The translations under genes were made by a program, and so were the position numbers. The notes under the pieces are model-generated. The model searched no databases and was not told the origin of the DNA. It saw only the letters and a program-made list of their open reading frames with translations. Positions 47,901 to 59,759 of a stretch of 64,000 nt of DNA are shown in pieces; position 1 is the stretch's first letter; each line of letters starts with the position of its first letter. Origin of the DNA: Viscum album (Eukaryota; Streptophyta; Magnoliopsida; Santalales; Viscaceae); NCBI GenBank assembly GCA_963277665.1, contig OY728153.1:269550250-269614249 (forward strand), in the 5' to 3' direction.

Positions 47901-48111
47901 CTATGTATGGATTGATTCCCATCCTTATGGGATACATAGTGAAGTCCATCATCTCAATTCTGGACCTAGCCACAACATGATTATGGTCTGTGTATCTCTA
48001 CATGCATTGAACAAATGCCCATTTTTTTATGTGTCATACTCCTATCCTTAAATATTTTCCAATCTCCATAACCCTTTTTCTTGACTTTTGGTCACAAAAT
48101 GTCTGATACCT

Positions 48112-48291
48112 GAGAGTTCTTTTGTCGGGCTATACAGCACGTGTCCTTAGGCGGCCTTGCATAAATAGTCTATATAACAGACTTTTCAGCCAGAAGATAC
48201 TATTATTTGACTATGCAGACAATGCCCTTAGGTGGCCCTGCATAATTCAACCCCCTAACGGGTTTGTCAAATAATGGTAACTTCATTCTTG
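48112..48291 (+). repeat. C: 180-bp direct repeat, copy 1
   Basis: Matches 48610-48789 over its whole length with scattered changes. Internally it repeats the motif GACTATGCAG, then CCTTAGG-GGCC, then TGCATAA twice. Confidence 0.85.
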
Positions 48292-48609
48292 AGAGAAAAA
48301 CCTCTTTTGTCCTTATTTTTCTTAACGACAATATGTAGGGATCCGCAAAAAATGCCCATCCTTAACATATTTTTCCCATACTCTTTTTCATGATCTGAAA
48401 GTATTAAAGTCTATGGTTTATATTTCCCTTCCCTATGTTTGGGTCAGACCTTTGTAGAAGTGACATTAATCCATTTCTTAGACAATATTTTTTTGAAATA
48501 TATTCTCCATATTCAAGTACATCTCTCCATACAGAAAACTCTATGCTTTGGAAAATTTGAATCTCCATAAACTTCCACTGGATTTTTAGCAGTAGAAAAG
48601 TAAATTTAT

Positions 48610-48789
48610 GAGAGTTCTTTTTCCTGACTATGCAGCACATTCCCTTAGGCGGCCTTGCATAAGTAGTCTACATAACAGACCTGTCAGCCAAAAGATGATA
48701 TTATTTGACTATGTAGCCAATGCCCTTAGGCAGCTCTGCATAATTCAACCCCCTAATGGGTTTTTTAAATAGTGGTAACTTCATTCTTG
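48610..48789 (+). repeat. C: 180-bp direct repeat, copy 2
   Basis: Partner of 48112-48291. About 320 bp separate the two copies. Confidence 0.85.
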
Positions 48790-49137
48790 GGAATTACTTC
48801 TTCTAATGCATCCTTTACATTTTTTCCCCCATACTTGAACATGGTAATATTTTTTCAGATAAATTATCAAGGAATTGAGTCAATTTTAATCCATTCGATC
48901 AAAGATATTTCAACCTTAAACATTAGCCTTTTTATGTCTGAAGTGCATGACTTTAAACTGCCCACAAAAGACAAGGGAACTCTGAAGAAAAGTCAAGTCC
49001 CAACTCACTAAACATACATTTTGTATGATTTTAGGTAATATTGAGCAATGAAAAGATTCAAAGTTTGTAGGGTTATTTATAATAATCCTAGAAAAAATCA
49101 AACTATGCTTACTAGTCCCATTGGATTAGGTGAAAAT

Positions 49138-49600
49138 TTAAAGAAGGTAGCAAAAGAAAGCATGCACAAATGATTGAGGATGAAAGTGTTTTTCATTTGA
49201 TGCACAAAAGTTAGAAGGACATCCACATATTGGAATCTCTTCTCTTTTCCAAGAATTACAAAAGTTTGTCAACATAAATATTCATTTGATTTAAAGCATC
49301 CCGAGCTTCATCAGCAGCCACTTAAAGCTCATGCACTCGACCAACTTCACTCTTTCCAGCTTGATGGAGTGATTTCTTGGCTTCAGCAATGGCGTTCATA
49401 CCATTTGTTTGAACTCCTTCTAGTGAATTGTTCAGTTGGTCAAGTTCCCCAGTAAAATCATCTAACTATTGCTGAAGGTTCATCTTCTAGACAACTTTCT
49501 CCTTGATCTTATGCTTCAACTCCTTCAACTTGGTAGAATGATCAGCCTCAGCTCGGGATACCGCAGTTCCTTGGTTTTCTCTTTTTTCCTCAGAGTCACA
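49138..49600 (-). pseudogene. C: antisense frame relic, coiled-coil-like
   Basis: Read on the minus strand, next to the 3' LTR, one frame stays open for about 150 codons with only three stops (two TAG and one TAA) before its end at 49138-49140. The composition is charged and heptad-like: K-L-K-E-L-K-H-K-I-K-E-K-V, then L-D-D-F-T-G-E-L-D-Q-L-N-N-S-L, then A-I-A-E-A-K-K-S-L, and finally V-A-A-D-E-A-R-D-A-L-N-Q-M. The sense strand is not open over the same span. Antisense extra frames between pol and the 3' LTR are known in some Tat elements. No function can be assigned. Confidence 0.6.
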
Positions 49601-49625
49601 TCATTCTTCTTTCGGGTCTAACTCT

Positions 49626-49638
49626 AAGGGGGGACTTT
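49626..49638 (+). other. C: polypurine tract
   Basis: AAGGGGGGACTTT directly before the 3' LTR start TGTTGACGC. Confidence 0.8.
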
Positions 49639-51894
49639 TGTTGACGCTCCTTTCTGTCACAGAGTCTAACGACTAAAAAAGGGGAAATACCTTAGTCCAA
49701 AGTGATCCATCCTTTGAAGAAACATCAAAAATCAACAAAGGCATGAACAAGGATTGCTTTGAACATGGGCAGCGCAGGTTTTATCATGGTCACGCAGGTA
49801 TACCTGCACGCCACATTTTGGGCGCACAGGTGACTTACGCACCCTATTTGATTTTCTCCCAAGGCCTTCAGTAGCCTATAAATACCCCTTGTGGGCCCCC
49901 CATTTCGAGGAGGGAAAAATTCCAAAATTCATATTCGAGCTCTCGGTGCCCTAATCTCTTCTGGAATTATTCCAAACACTTCTAAGGTAATTTCTTACCT
50001 ATAATGGAAGATCTAAACAGGGGAAACAAGGCCTAAGTGTTGAAATTCATCAACACCTGTGTGCCTAGGTGTTTAAACCCTTAGGGGGAGTAAACACACC
50101 TGTGCGTCGCCTTATCCCTTCACCAGAACCTGCACGCCTCTCTTTTGGAATCCCCGAGGGATGATACTAAGGGATTGATCCAAGTCTCGCCCAAGTATTA
50201 TCCTATGAGTTGACCCTCGCACAGGTACCTATGTGCCATGCAGGTATACCCGCATGACCAGGACCTACACGCCCACGCAGGACCTGTTCGCCTACTTCTT
50301 TTTGGGTGCCCCTCTTGCTTATCCACCTCTCATATTCAAGATTCAGCCTTCAAAACCCTTTTCAAAGCCATTTTTTGGCATGGTTCCCTTGTTGGCCTCC
50401 TTATCTGAAAGGAATTCTGTGGAATATCTCCTAAAACCTAGTGATTTACATATCTTTATGTCACTAAGGTTAGATATTTTATTCATTTCAACCTCATCCT
50501 TTAAGATGATAGGATCCATACCTGGGCCTCCTTTTCAAGAGTAAACCCCAGTCCAAGTTCTCTTATCCTGGGCCTCCTTTTCAGGAGTAATCCCCAAGTC
50601 CCCTAACCCGGGCCTCCTTCTCAGGAATAAGCCCCAATCATAATTCCCTTTAACTTGGGCCTCCTCCTCAGGAATAAGACCCAGTCATAATTCCCTTTAA
50701 CCTGGGCCTCCTCCTTAGAAGTAATCCCCAGTCATAATTCCCTTTAACTTGGGCCTCCTCCTTAGGAGTAAGCCCCAGTCATAATTCCCTTTAACATGGG
50801 CCTCCTCCTTAGGAGTAAGCCCCAGTTCTCAAATCCCTTAACCAGGGTATCCTTCTCAGGAATAATCCCCAGTCATAATTTCTCTTAACCAGTCTTAATT
50901 TACTTTTGATTTGGACTTCCTACTCAAGAATAAAACCCAAATCATAAGACCCCTCTAATTTGGGCATCCTTCTTAGGATTAAGTCCTAAGTTAAGTATCC
51001 AAATCTCCATAAAGCACATATACCTTTATGGACCTTGTTCCCAGGTTTCTTCCCTGAATTAAATCCTAATCTTCATCTATCTGGGCATTCATACATACAT
51101 AATCCCCACATCATTTCTTATAATTTCATCTTTCATGGAACAATTGTCTGGTTTTACCAATACCTATTTTTTCTCACACCGAGCATGGTTCACGTGATCT
51201 TAGAGTGTAAAAGTAATTATGACATCATTATTTGATCCATCAATCATGCATAAACCTCATACTTCTTTACTCGAACTACGTGGGTTCTGATTCCTTATCT
51301 AAATAAGGATACGTAGGTAGCCCATCTGTGGGTACGATTCCAACTCTGAAATAATTTATGTCCTTCTGAATGACAATAAACTTCAAGTGCCCCGCTGAGT
51401 GGCTTTAAAACCAGTATGGTTATCATAATGACCAAGAGATTTCTATATAATGTATCGAAGGATACCATTGACTAAGAATCTCTAAACAAATACAGATGAT
51501 TCTCTATCGATGAAGAACCTCGAATACATATAAAAGATACTCTAAATCTCATACATACTAATCATTGATTGTCAGATCTAAAGGAAAGCTCATTTTTCAT
51601 ACTTGGTAATTTAATAAGGATTCACGAACATAACTTAAATCTATAAAGAGAGTCCCGGAGTAGACAATAATTCCCCTCAAAAAGGTGTGATGAGTCTGAC
51701 CTCCCATACTCTCGACCAATGAAAATTCTTAAGCCTCATCAGTTCACAACTAATGAGCACCTACCTTTGGAAAGTAGGTCCAAATGGATATGGAATAATT
51801 GGATGTTTCCAATTGTACGAACAAACCCATTAGAAACATCTTGGAATGTTTGAACCTTAAATCAATGAGGTCATCTCCAATTCCATAGGAAACA
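49639..51894 (+). repeat. C: 3' LTR
   Basis: 2256 bp. Matches 33458-35668 of the 5' LTR throughout. It carries a single TATA box (49877), the CCTGCRCGCC zone, a minisatellite (50519-50900), the CTACG...ACGTAG hairpin (51273-51317) and a final GGAAACA. Confidence 0.9.
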
Positions 51895-51899
51895 ACCAT

Positions 51900-52800
51900 G
51901 CACTACATCTTTAATCCAATTATTGGGACATTATTGGGGTGTTATGTGGATGATATGGTGGTCAAATCTCTCCAGCTTCAAGACCACATCAAGGATCATG
52001 AGAAAGTGTTTGGATTTTTCTATTCCTAATACTTGAATATAATCCCCATGAAGTGTGCATTCAGGGTTACCTCTAGAAAAATTATCGGCTTTATCATAAG
52101 ATGTAGAGGAATTAATATTGACCCAGAGAAATTCTAGGCTATCAGTAAAATTAAACCCCTGAGAAATATATGGGAGTTGTGAGGACTTTAAGTCCAATTA
52201 TCCTAAATACACTAATTTGTCAAAAATATGTCTATAAAGTGTGATCCCTTATCAAGGAACATGAAAAAATACATCGTTTACCAGTGGGGTGAGGATTTCT
52301 AGGCTGCCTTTGAGGATGTCAATCAGTACCTACTATATCCTCCAGTTCTGATGTCACCCATCTCAAGAAATCTTTTAGTCCCTTATATGACTACTTTTGA
52401 ATGGTTCCTAAACTCCCTTATAACCCAAAAACAATGAGGGTATGGAAAATATACTATAATATCTCAGACACATGATCCTTCACATAGAGACTATGTACTC
52501 CCCCATCTAGAAGAGTTACCTTAGGCTAGTCTTTGTAGTGTAGAAGTTGCGACATTATTTACATCACCATGAGATATAGTTGGTGTCTCTAGTAGACCTA
52601 CTAAAGTATATCCTCAATATCCCCATGCTAATTGGATTATTGGAATACTGGGAGGTAATCCTCCACCATTTCAACATCAGGTTTTCCCCATATAAGGTCG
52701 TAAAAGGATAGGCATTGGAAAACTTTATGGCCACACATCCAACCCCTGAAGAAATTCCCCTGGATGTTGATTTCATAGATGAAGTTATTATCTCAGTGGA
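51900..52800 (+). pseudogene. B: RT C-terminal half and first RNase H
   Basis: Picks up B's RT after element C: M-H-Y-I-F-N-P-I-I-G, then C-Y-V-D-D-M-V-V-K-S with the catalytic pair of Asp intact (near 51940-51969), then M-K-C-A-F-R-V-T-S-R-K-I-I-G-F and G-I-N-I-D-P-E-K-F (near 52050-52135). Later, W-G-E-D-F and A-A-F-E-D-V (about 52280-52320) belong to the connection. S-H-R-D-Y marks the RNase H. Many stops and shifts. The fit of the left and right RT halves around ACCAT is the direct proof that C inserted here. Confidence 0.85.
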
Positions 52801-52809
52801 GCAGGTTGT

Positions 52810-53325
52810 ACCATGTTGGTAGATTCATTTCAATAGTTCATCTCAAAGTTTGACCGGTAGAAGCATCAACAACCCTAATCTTAATAGGGTGGGCCTGGGG
52901 ATCATCTTCATCACTCCATCATAGGTTGTCTTTCCATACTATTTCCTATTGTCAGAAGTCTACAACAACAACAAGGTAGAGTATTAGGATCTCACTATTG
53001 GTCTTGAGTTGGCCCTCGAGATTTTTTTCCCCTTTTTACACATGAATAATGACTCTAAGCTAGTCATCAAATAGATCAATTGTGACTATGTCGTCATAAA
53101 TCAAGAGCATATCCCCTTTTAGAAACATACTCATTAGTTGATGGCTTAGTCCCCTTCCCAGCTAAAGGTGTCCCATGTTCTTGAATCGTTAAATGGTTGA
53201 TCTGATGATTTGGAAAGTTTATCCACCTCTCTTTTAGAACTCAACCAGGATGACCTATTCATTCATGTGGCATGCTAGAGGGTCATCGCGCCCGCTACCC
53301 CATATGATGGAAACCAACATGTATC
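52810..53325 (+). pseudogene. B: second RNase H, decayed (cut by D)
   Basis: Homologous to 44430-44925 of C: G-L-G-I-I-F-I near 52893, N-N-K-V-E-Y near 52970 (family N-N-E-A-E-Y), L-E-L-A-L, and S-K-L-V-I-K with N-C-D-Y near 53055-53090. Catalytic positions are partly lost. The element continues to integrase outside the window, because D is inserted at 53326. Confidence 0.75.
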
Positions 53326-56052
53326 TGACATCCCAAACCTGGTTCACTCAACAGTAACCAGACCCATTTGGCCACATGACCTCAAGTGTTCCTCCTCGTA
53401 CACCAAAGGTTGTTGACTAGTAGTGAGGTTTGATGGTATAATAAAGGATAGATTATACCCTTGTGATTAGAGTGTATCATAATGGTATAATAATATCAAT
53501 CAATAGTGGAATCATGAAAGGTAACCGATCAACAGAAGAGTAAACATACATTATATAAATAACCAAGTAATTTTATCCATCAATGTCATATACAAAATGA
53601 TGATCATGGAATGATATATAAAAAGGAAATACATGAAGACATAGAAGCAGGTACACATACATACAGGTATACCAAAAGAACCAAAAATACAAAAAATACT
53701 ATCTCCAAATAGCATCATGAGCCATAGATTGGTCGTGTACTTCCCCACTCCCATGATATAATAAATTAAGCATCAACAACCAGGTGTTTGCCCCTATCCC
53801 TACCTACATCCATGAAGTATTTTCGAGTACCAAATGACGACATGGGTAGGATGTGAGATAAACTTAGAAGGCCAGCACAAATAGTAACTATGTCATCCAG
53901 TCCATGAATATATAATAAATATTTTACATGTAATAATAAATCTATAAATGAAATGCAGTGAATAAATAACCCACATAGATTTTTGTTCCCATGGAACACT
54001 CATCCTATGTTGCCTGCTTCGGCCTAAGTCAGAATGTCTCTGAGTAATCATCCAATCGTGATTTACTTAATAATAAATTATGAGGACCTAGCTCATATCC
54101 CAATCATCTCCCATGTATCATATCCAACTAGATTTGTATAATAAGTAAGTCATAAAAATGTAAGGCTCCAACTAAATCCAAGATTGTGCTTTGGCTTTGC
54201 ATACACATCATATAATAATTTTATTATTATTAAATTTGAAGGTAACCTAAGCATGTCCTTGGTGTTCCTAATTTGGAACCCAGGTATCACTCCAAGTATA
54301 ACATTAATCAAACACCTTACAAGATCGTCCTAGTCATCCCTCATAGGAATCTTGGTATCGCTCTAGGTGTGGTATAAACTCACCGCCCACTGAGTTCATC
54401 ATTGGCGGTCCATAAAGTGAGTCTAAGTATCACTCATCATATAAAAATAGTCTACCCTTTGATTCCATCCTTATAAGTCCATAAAGGATTCCAAGTATCA
54501 CTTAGGCGTATATAATCTAGTTGTCGAATGAGTTTATCCATCGCGTTCATAAAAGAACACATGCATAACCCATAATAATCAATCATTATAATCATTTAAT
54601 TATTAAATCCTAAAGATTCAGTCTATAGATATCCTAAATTGGAACCCACCTATCACTCTTGATATGTAAATAAGAATTTACATGGGCCCAAAGACTAACC
54701 ATGTCATTTAAGTCCGCATAGCTCAACTATCCATTATAATTATTTAAGCAATTAGACTCACCACAGAAGGTGTCGTAAACAAATAATGGTCTTAGAAGGC
54801 CTAGCAACACATGAATCCTCCCATTTATCTTAATTGGGAATTTGGATATAAAGAATGTCTCAAGATTAAGTGAGAAGTTCAATTAAAAAATCATATAGAC
54901 ATGGTATTCCATTCCCTCTTTTATTTAATGCATTTGACATTTCATTCAATTCATTTAAAATCCCTAAGTAAATGGGTAAAAGGACGCATCTCAACAAGTT
55001 AATCAAATCATAATCCACCCATGGTGATTTTATCCATTTATGAAGCACAACCAAAGGGGTGGTTAAATTCAATATCCTTAGCTTTTAATGATAATTAAAT
55101 GGGTCTTATGGGTCATATAGGTCAATCCTACCCATTTAATTTAATAATCAATTAGTTTAATAAGATTCACTTGGAAAATATAGTGTGCTCCACAAAATAA
55201 TATATATAAACACTTAGACTTTAAGGGTAAGGCATGAAACCACCTACATCAACTTGGTAGTCAACTCCTCATCCATTTTTTTCCTCTAATATGGGATAGA
55301 ACAAAAGAAATTGAGTAAAAAGAAAAACTCCCTAATAATGGGGCATATGATCTCACACCAAAATAACTATGTCGAGAGGAAGACAAGAAACGAAAGGCAT
55401 AAGTGGAATAGATAACTCATTGATGGATATCTGACAAGACTGACAACATTTTAATCAGATTCAAGATGTGTGAGATCTTCAAAATCTTAGATTTTAAGCA
55501 TGAGGAAGCTCTCAAATGGGAGTAGAGGATTTATTTTGGAGGAGAAATAAAAATAGGTGGGTTTTTATATGATTTAAAGGGGAAAGGTTCATTTACCCAT
55601 CATTTAAGGGGCCTCATGGTTTGGTTACATGGTTGGAAAAACCGTGTGTTAACAGTGAATTTGATTCTCTCTCAAGATACCCCTCACACGGTCAAGGCAT
55701 GTGGTTAGAAAAAAAGTGCATAGAACGTGCATTTTCCCTCTAATAAAATGTTTGTAGTAAATTCATAGATGTGTAGCCTGGGTTACATGGTTTTATCAAA
55801 TTTATTATCCCTGAACAGTGTACTAGACCACCCCTGACAGTTTTATCTGACCATGTGGACTAGTCTGTATGGTTTCTACTAACCATGCAGTCAAGTTTCC
55901 TCCTCCAAAATCTCAGGCTTCGAGCTCTGTAAAAGCCTCGAACACCCCTATTTTCTTCTTGAACCCAGTAGTAACTCCCATAAGGATAAAATTTAATAAT
56001 TAAATAAAAATTAAAAGGTTTCATACCTCATATAAAAATTTTAATTCTTACA
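53326..56052 (-). repeat. D: 3' LTR
   Basis: 2727 bp. Colinear with 61595 onward: TGACATCCCAAACC against TGATGTCCCAAACC at the left edge, GGCCACATGACCTCAAG, GGTATAATAATATCAAT, ATATAAATAACCAAGTAAT, and CACCCACTGAGTTCATC. In element orientation it begins TGTAAGAATT. Confidence 0.9.
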
Positions 56053-56068
56053 ATATTCCCCCTTAAAG
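56053..56068 (-). other. D: polypurine tract
   Basis: On the minus strand, CTTTAAGGGGGAATAT directly before the LTR terminus TGTAAG. Confidence 0.7.
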
Positions 56069-56079
56069 AAATTCTTCCT

Positions 56080-57350
56080 GAAATTACCCTTCCAAGGGTG
56101 GTAAAACATCATTTTAGAACAACTCTGACCATTGGGCATGTATGTCGACCTCCCTCTCTCAAGTCTTTTTCTATACACGGTCATACTTCCATAGGACCTA
56201 TACTAGAGGAACTATCCAGTCTTGGAGAACCTTCATGCCTCGATCAACAATACGGTGAGGATGATCCTCAAAGGATGCATATTCCTCTAACTCAACCTCA
56301 TAAGGATAAAGAATATAGGATGGATTATAATGATATCTTCAAAGTTGAGATGCATGGAAGAAGTTGTTCATGGATTGATGCCTCTAAGGAAACTGAAATT
56401 AATAGGATATCGGCATGAATCTCTTTAGAATCTTGAAGGGACCGATGTAATGAGGTGATAGCTTACCTTATTTATAAATCCATATATTCCCTAGTATATG
56501 TGAAACTCATAAGAAAACATGAATCCTCGCCTTGAACTCTAGTGTTTGACGGTGACAATCGGTGTATGAATTCTGCCTAGACTGAGCTATAGACATCTGC
56601 TTCCTAATAACCTAAACCTACTCTAAAGTATCTTATGTGAGATGAGGACCCATTAGCACTGCCTATAACTAGTTTAGGGGTGAATAGAACATCCTATAAT
56701 ATAGGGAATCATAAGGATAAATATTTATGGTTGTCTAAAAGATGTTATTATAAGAGAACTCAAAGAGAGGTAAGTGTTTTTTCAAATAACCTCTAAAATC
56801 AAGGGTGCATTCTTGAAGAATGTCCTCTAAAACCCATTTTGTATGCTTGGACTGACCATCAGTCTAGGGGTGATAGGTTGTACTTATCAGTACTCATAAA
56901 CCCAATGCCTTCTACAACTGCTTTTAGAACCATGACGTAAAATGAGTGTCTCTATATGATATGATAGAATGTGGAACCTCATAAAGTCATATGATCACAT
57001 GAATGTATATCCTCTTAATATCATACACTAAAATATTCTCCTAAATAGTTATAAAATGGGTGAACTTTTCAACCTATCTATGATCACCCATACGGCGTCA
57101 TTTCCCCAAGGTGATCAGGAGATCATGTTGCAAAATCCAGGGTGATGTCATCTCATTTCCACTCAGGAATAAGTAATGGCTGTAAAATTCATGATGGTTG
57201 TTGGTGATATTCCTTCACCTATTTATAAGTATAAAATTGATTAAAAAACCTATATATATCCATTTTCATCCCCATCCACCATTATTGGTGGCATAAGTCA
57301 TGATATATCTTGGTAAGACTAGGATTTGTAGCCCATATTGAGGCATGAGA
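56080..57350 (-). pseudogene. D: integrase and chromodomain, decayed
   Basis: On the minus strand the core shows E-K-F-T-H-F (family K-S-A-H-F), L-Y-E-V-P-H-S-I-I-S-Y-R-D, S-T-T-Y-H-P, T-D-G-Q-S-K and L-E-D-I-L-Q, with E-F-S-Y-N-N. The tail then has Y-I-G-P-F-K-I-L (GPY/F), E-Y-A-S-F-E-D-H-P-H-R-I-V-D-R and I-V-P-L-V-x-V-L-W near 56200-56330. The last of these is the chromodomain of Tekay-type elements (family P-V-R-I-L-D-R, then V-K-V-L-W). Many stops. It would integrate the element and bias it to heterochromatin. Confidence 0.8.
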
Positions 57351-57559
57351 CTCTTGCATAAACTCCTATAAGATGTCTGTAGGAACCCAAACACATCCAT
57401 GGATGTGAAATATCTCATCATCATAAATTATTGATCCAACCAAGAAGTGGTTCATCAATGAAACACTCTCACATGGGATAAAGCCCTCAGAAACTTATAA
57501 ATGCCTTATCTTCACTCTCTCCAAAAGTGAAGAGGAAACTGACAAGGATACAAGTAAAA

Positions 57560-58990
57560 ATTTTCTATGATGGTACTGATCCACCATGTGCATCTTAAAA
57601 AATAGGGCCATAATATTCCACTCGCTACTGGCCTCCTAAACCACCTATGTATGAGTCCTTATGCTCAGAGCATCGGTAACTGCATTGCCCTTTTCAGGCA
57701 TATAGGTAAGATCAAAGTCGAAGGACTGAAAGTATTAATCCCACATTAATTTCTTTAGATTCAAGTCACACTATTTAAATATATACTTGAGGATTTTATG
57801 TTCTGTATACACCAAAAAATGATCTCCTAGTAAGTGATGCCTCTAACAGTGCAAGGCATGAACAACAGCGGCTAACTAGAGATTTTGTATCAGGTAGTTC
57901 CGCTCATGTGGCCTAAAATAACAATACCCAAATACCAAGACTCATTCCCCCTACATAAAAAATTATCCTAGCCTGATACCTGATGCATTGTAATAGACTA
58001 TATAGATTCTACCCAGCTCTGGCAGAATCAAGATCGGTGCCAAAGTCAGTTTCCCTTTCAGGTCCTAAAAGGTTGTCTCATAGGATTATAACCATATAAA
58101 CTTCACACTCTTCTTATTAAACCCTGTGAGAGGTGTTTATAAGCATGATAATTTATGTATTAAGTTCCTGTAATAACCAGATATCCCAAAGAAACTCTGT
58201 ATATCAAAGAAATTTTTGGGATTCTCCTAAGAAAATATGACTCTCACCTTCTCTGGGTCAACTAATATTCTTGTCTCTGAGATAACATGACCCAATAAAT
58301 GAATCTTATCCATCCAAAAGTGTCACTATGTGATATTATCATACAAATTATTCTCTCTTAGTGTATCCAATATGATCTCAAGAATTTTATCATGGTTATG
58401 TCAAGTGTGAGAATACACCAAGATATATTCCATGAATAACACTACAAAGGAATCCAAATATGGATAGAAGACCCGGTTCATTAGTTCTATAAAAACTAAT
58501 GGTTCATTAATGAGACCTAATGGTATGACCAAATACTCATACAAGTCGTATATACTATGGAATGTTGTATGTGGTATATATGATGGTATAACATGCACCT
58601 GATGATAACCTAATATCATGAAAATTTTAGAGAAAACCCTTTATCCTCACATCTAGTCAAAGATATCATCTATATGAGACAATGGATACTATTTATTAAC
58701 TATAAGTAGGTTTAATCGACAATAATCCATGAAAATACTGAGGGTACCATCCATATTCTTGGTAAAAAGGACCAGTGAATCCCACGGTGAAGAACTGGGT
58801 CATATAAAACCCTTAGATTACAAATCATCTAGCTACCTCTTGAGCTCCTGTAACTCAGCAGTATCTATCTTGTAAGGAGGAATGGATACCAGTGCAGTTA
58901 TGGTCACTTTCTCGAAGGAAAACTCTACCACTCTCTCAGGAGGTATTTCTAAAAATTCTTCTGAGAAAACATCCCTGAAATGATCTACCA
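57560..58990 (-). pseudogene. D: reverse transcriptase and RNase H, decayed
   Basis: The minus strand encodes D-V-F-S-E-E-F, then S-S-S-P-W-D-S-L-V-L-F-T-K-N-M-D-G-T, M-D-Y-C-R-L-N, and a long open piece at 58401-58619 with G-Y-H-Q-V-H-V, I-P-H-T-T-F, Y-E-Y-L-V-I-P-L-G-L, L-M-N-R-V-F-Y-P-Y-L and F-M-E-Y-I-L-V-Y-S. In the last motif the catalytic I-D-D has become M-E-Y. RNase H (about 57560-58060) is only patchily readable. No activity is possible. Confidence 0.85.
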
Positions 58991-59059
58991 ATGGATGGAA
59001 ATCTACCTAAAATGTTCCCTGGTTATCTAGATATAAGCTACCAATATGGTCTATCATCT

Positions 59060-59560
59060 CTCCCATCCCACAATGCTTGGGTCCATATCGGGTCGCTTAG
59101 ACATCCCATTCACCCCTATGAATAAAAATTCCACCCTATGGTGATGTGAAAGTCACCCTTCATTGATAAAATTCAATGAAATCGTGATAGGGAACCAACC
59201 ATTCTATCCCAAGAATGATATCAAACTCTATCATCTTGAGGAAAAAGAGGTCTCATATGAAGTGACGCCCACCTATCTCAAGGGGCACTCCCTGCACTGG
59301 AGTACACTCTTTGATTGAATCCTTAATGGTGTATCGAGTATCATCATGCCATAGGAAAATTGAACATAGATCCCAAGGCTCTCCACAATAGGAAAAAATA
59401 TTAAGGAATGGAAAGCACCTATATCAAAAAGAGAAGATACTATAGTAGAAGCAACCAGGATAGTACCTCTCTATATGGAAGGTCTGACACTCTTATCCTC
59501 AGGTATCGATTCCAATGCATACATCTGGCCTGATCCACGACCTTGTGATATATCCTAACT
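59060..59560 (-). pseudogene. D: aspartic protease, decayed
   Basis: The hallmark M-I-E-F-D-I-I-L-G-M-E-W-L is readable on the minus strand near 59200-59240. The N-terminal active-site Asp segment, expected near 59430, is degraded. Confidence 0.65.
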
Positions 59561-59759
59561 ACCCTAAGTAGGTCAACTTTTCTAGTGTTGTAAGTCTGGC
59601 ATCTGGTTACCTTGGCCATGACCACAACCTCAGCCTGATCGGTTAACCACACTCCAGATCCCTTCCTAACAAGAAGCTAATGACCCTAAACATGGAATTG
59701 GTGCAGACCCTCTCTCACTGGATACTAGAGTAAAACATCTAAAAAATTGTTTTATATAG

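Larger units (their letters stand above)
32329..51894 (+). mobile_element. C: Tat-type Ty3/gypsy element, 19.6 kb, nearly complete
   Basis: Begins TGTTGACGC, ends GGAAACA, and is flanked by an exact 5-bp duplication ACCAT (32324-32328 and 51895-51899). LTRs are 32329-35668 and 49639-51894. The internal region of 14 kb holds a leader fused in frame to gag, protease, RT, RNase H, a second RNase H, integrase, a long 3' repeat region, an antisense frame and a polypurine tract. The second RNase H is the marker of the Tat lineage. C inserted into RT of B, a relative of the same lineage. It has fewer stops than A, B or D, so it is probably younger, but the RT and integrase active sites are mutated. 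Confidence 0.9.
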
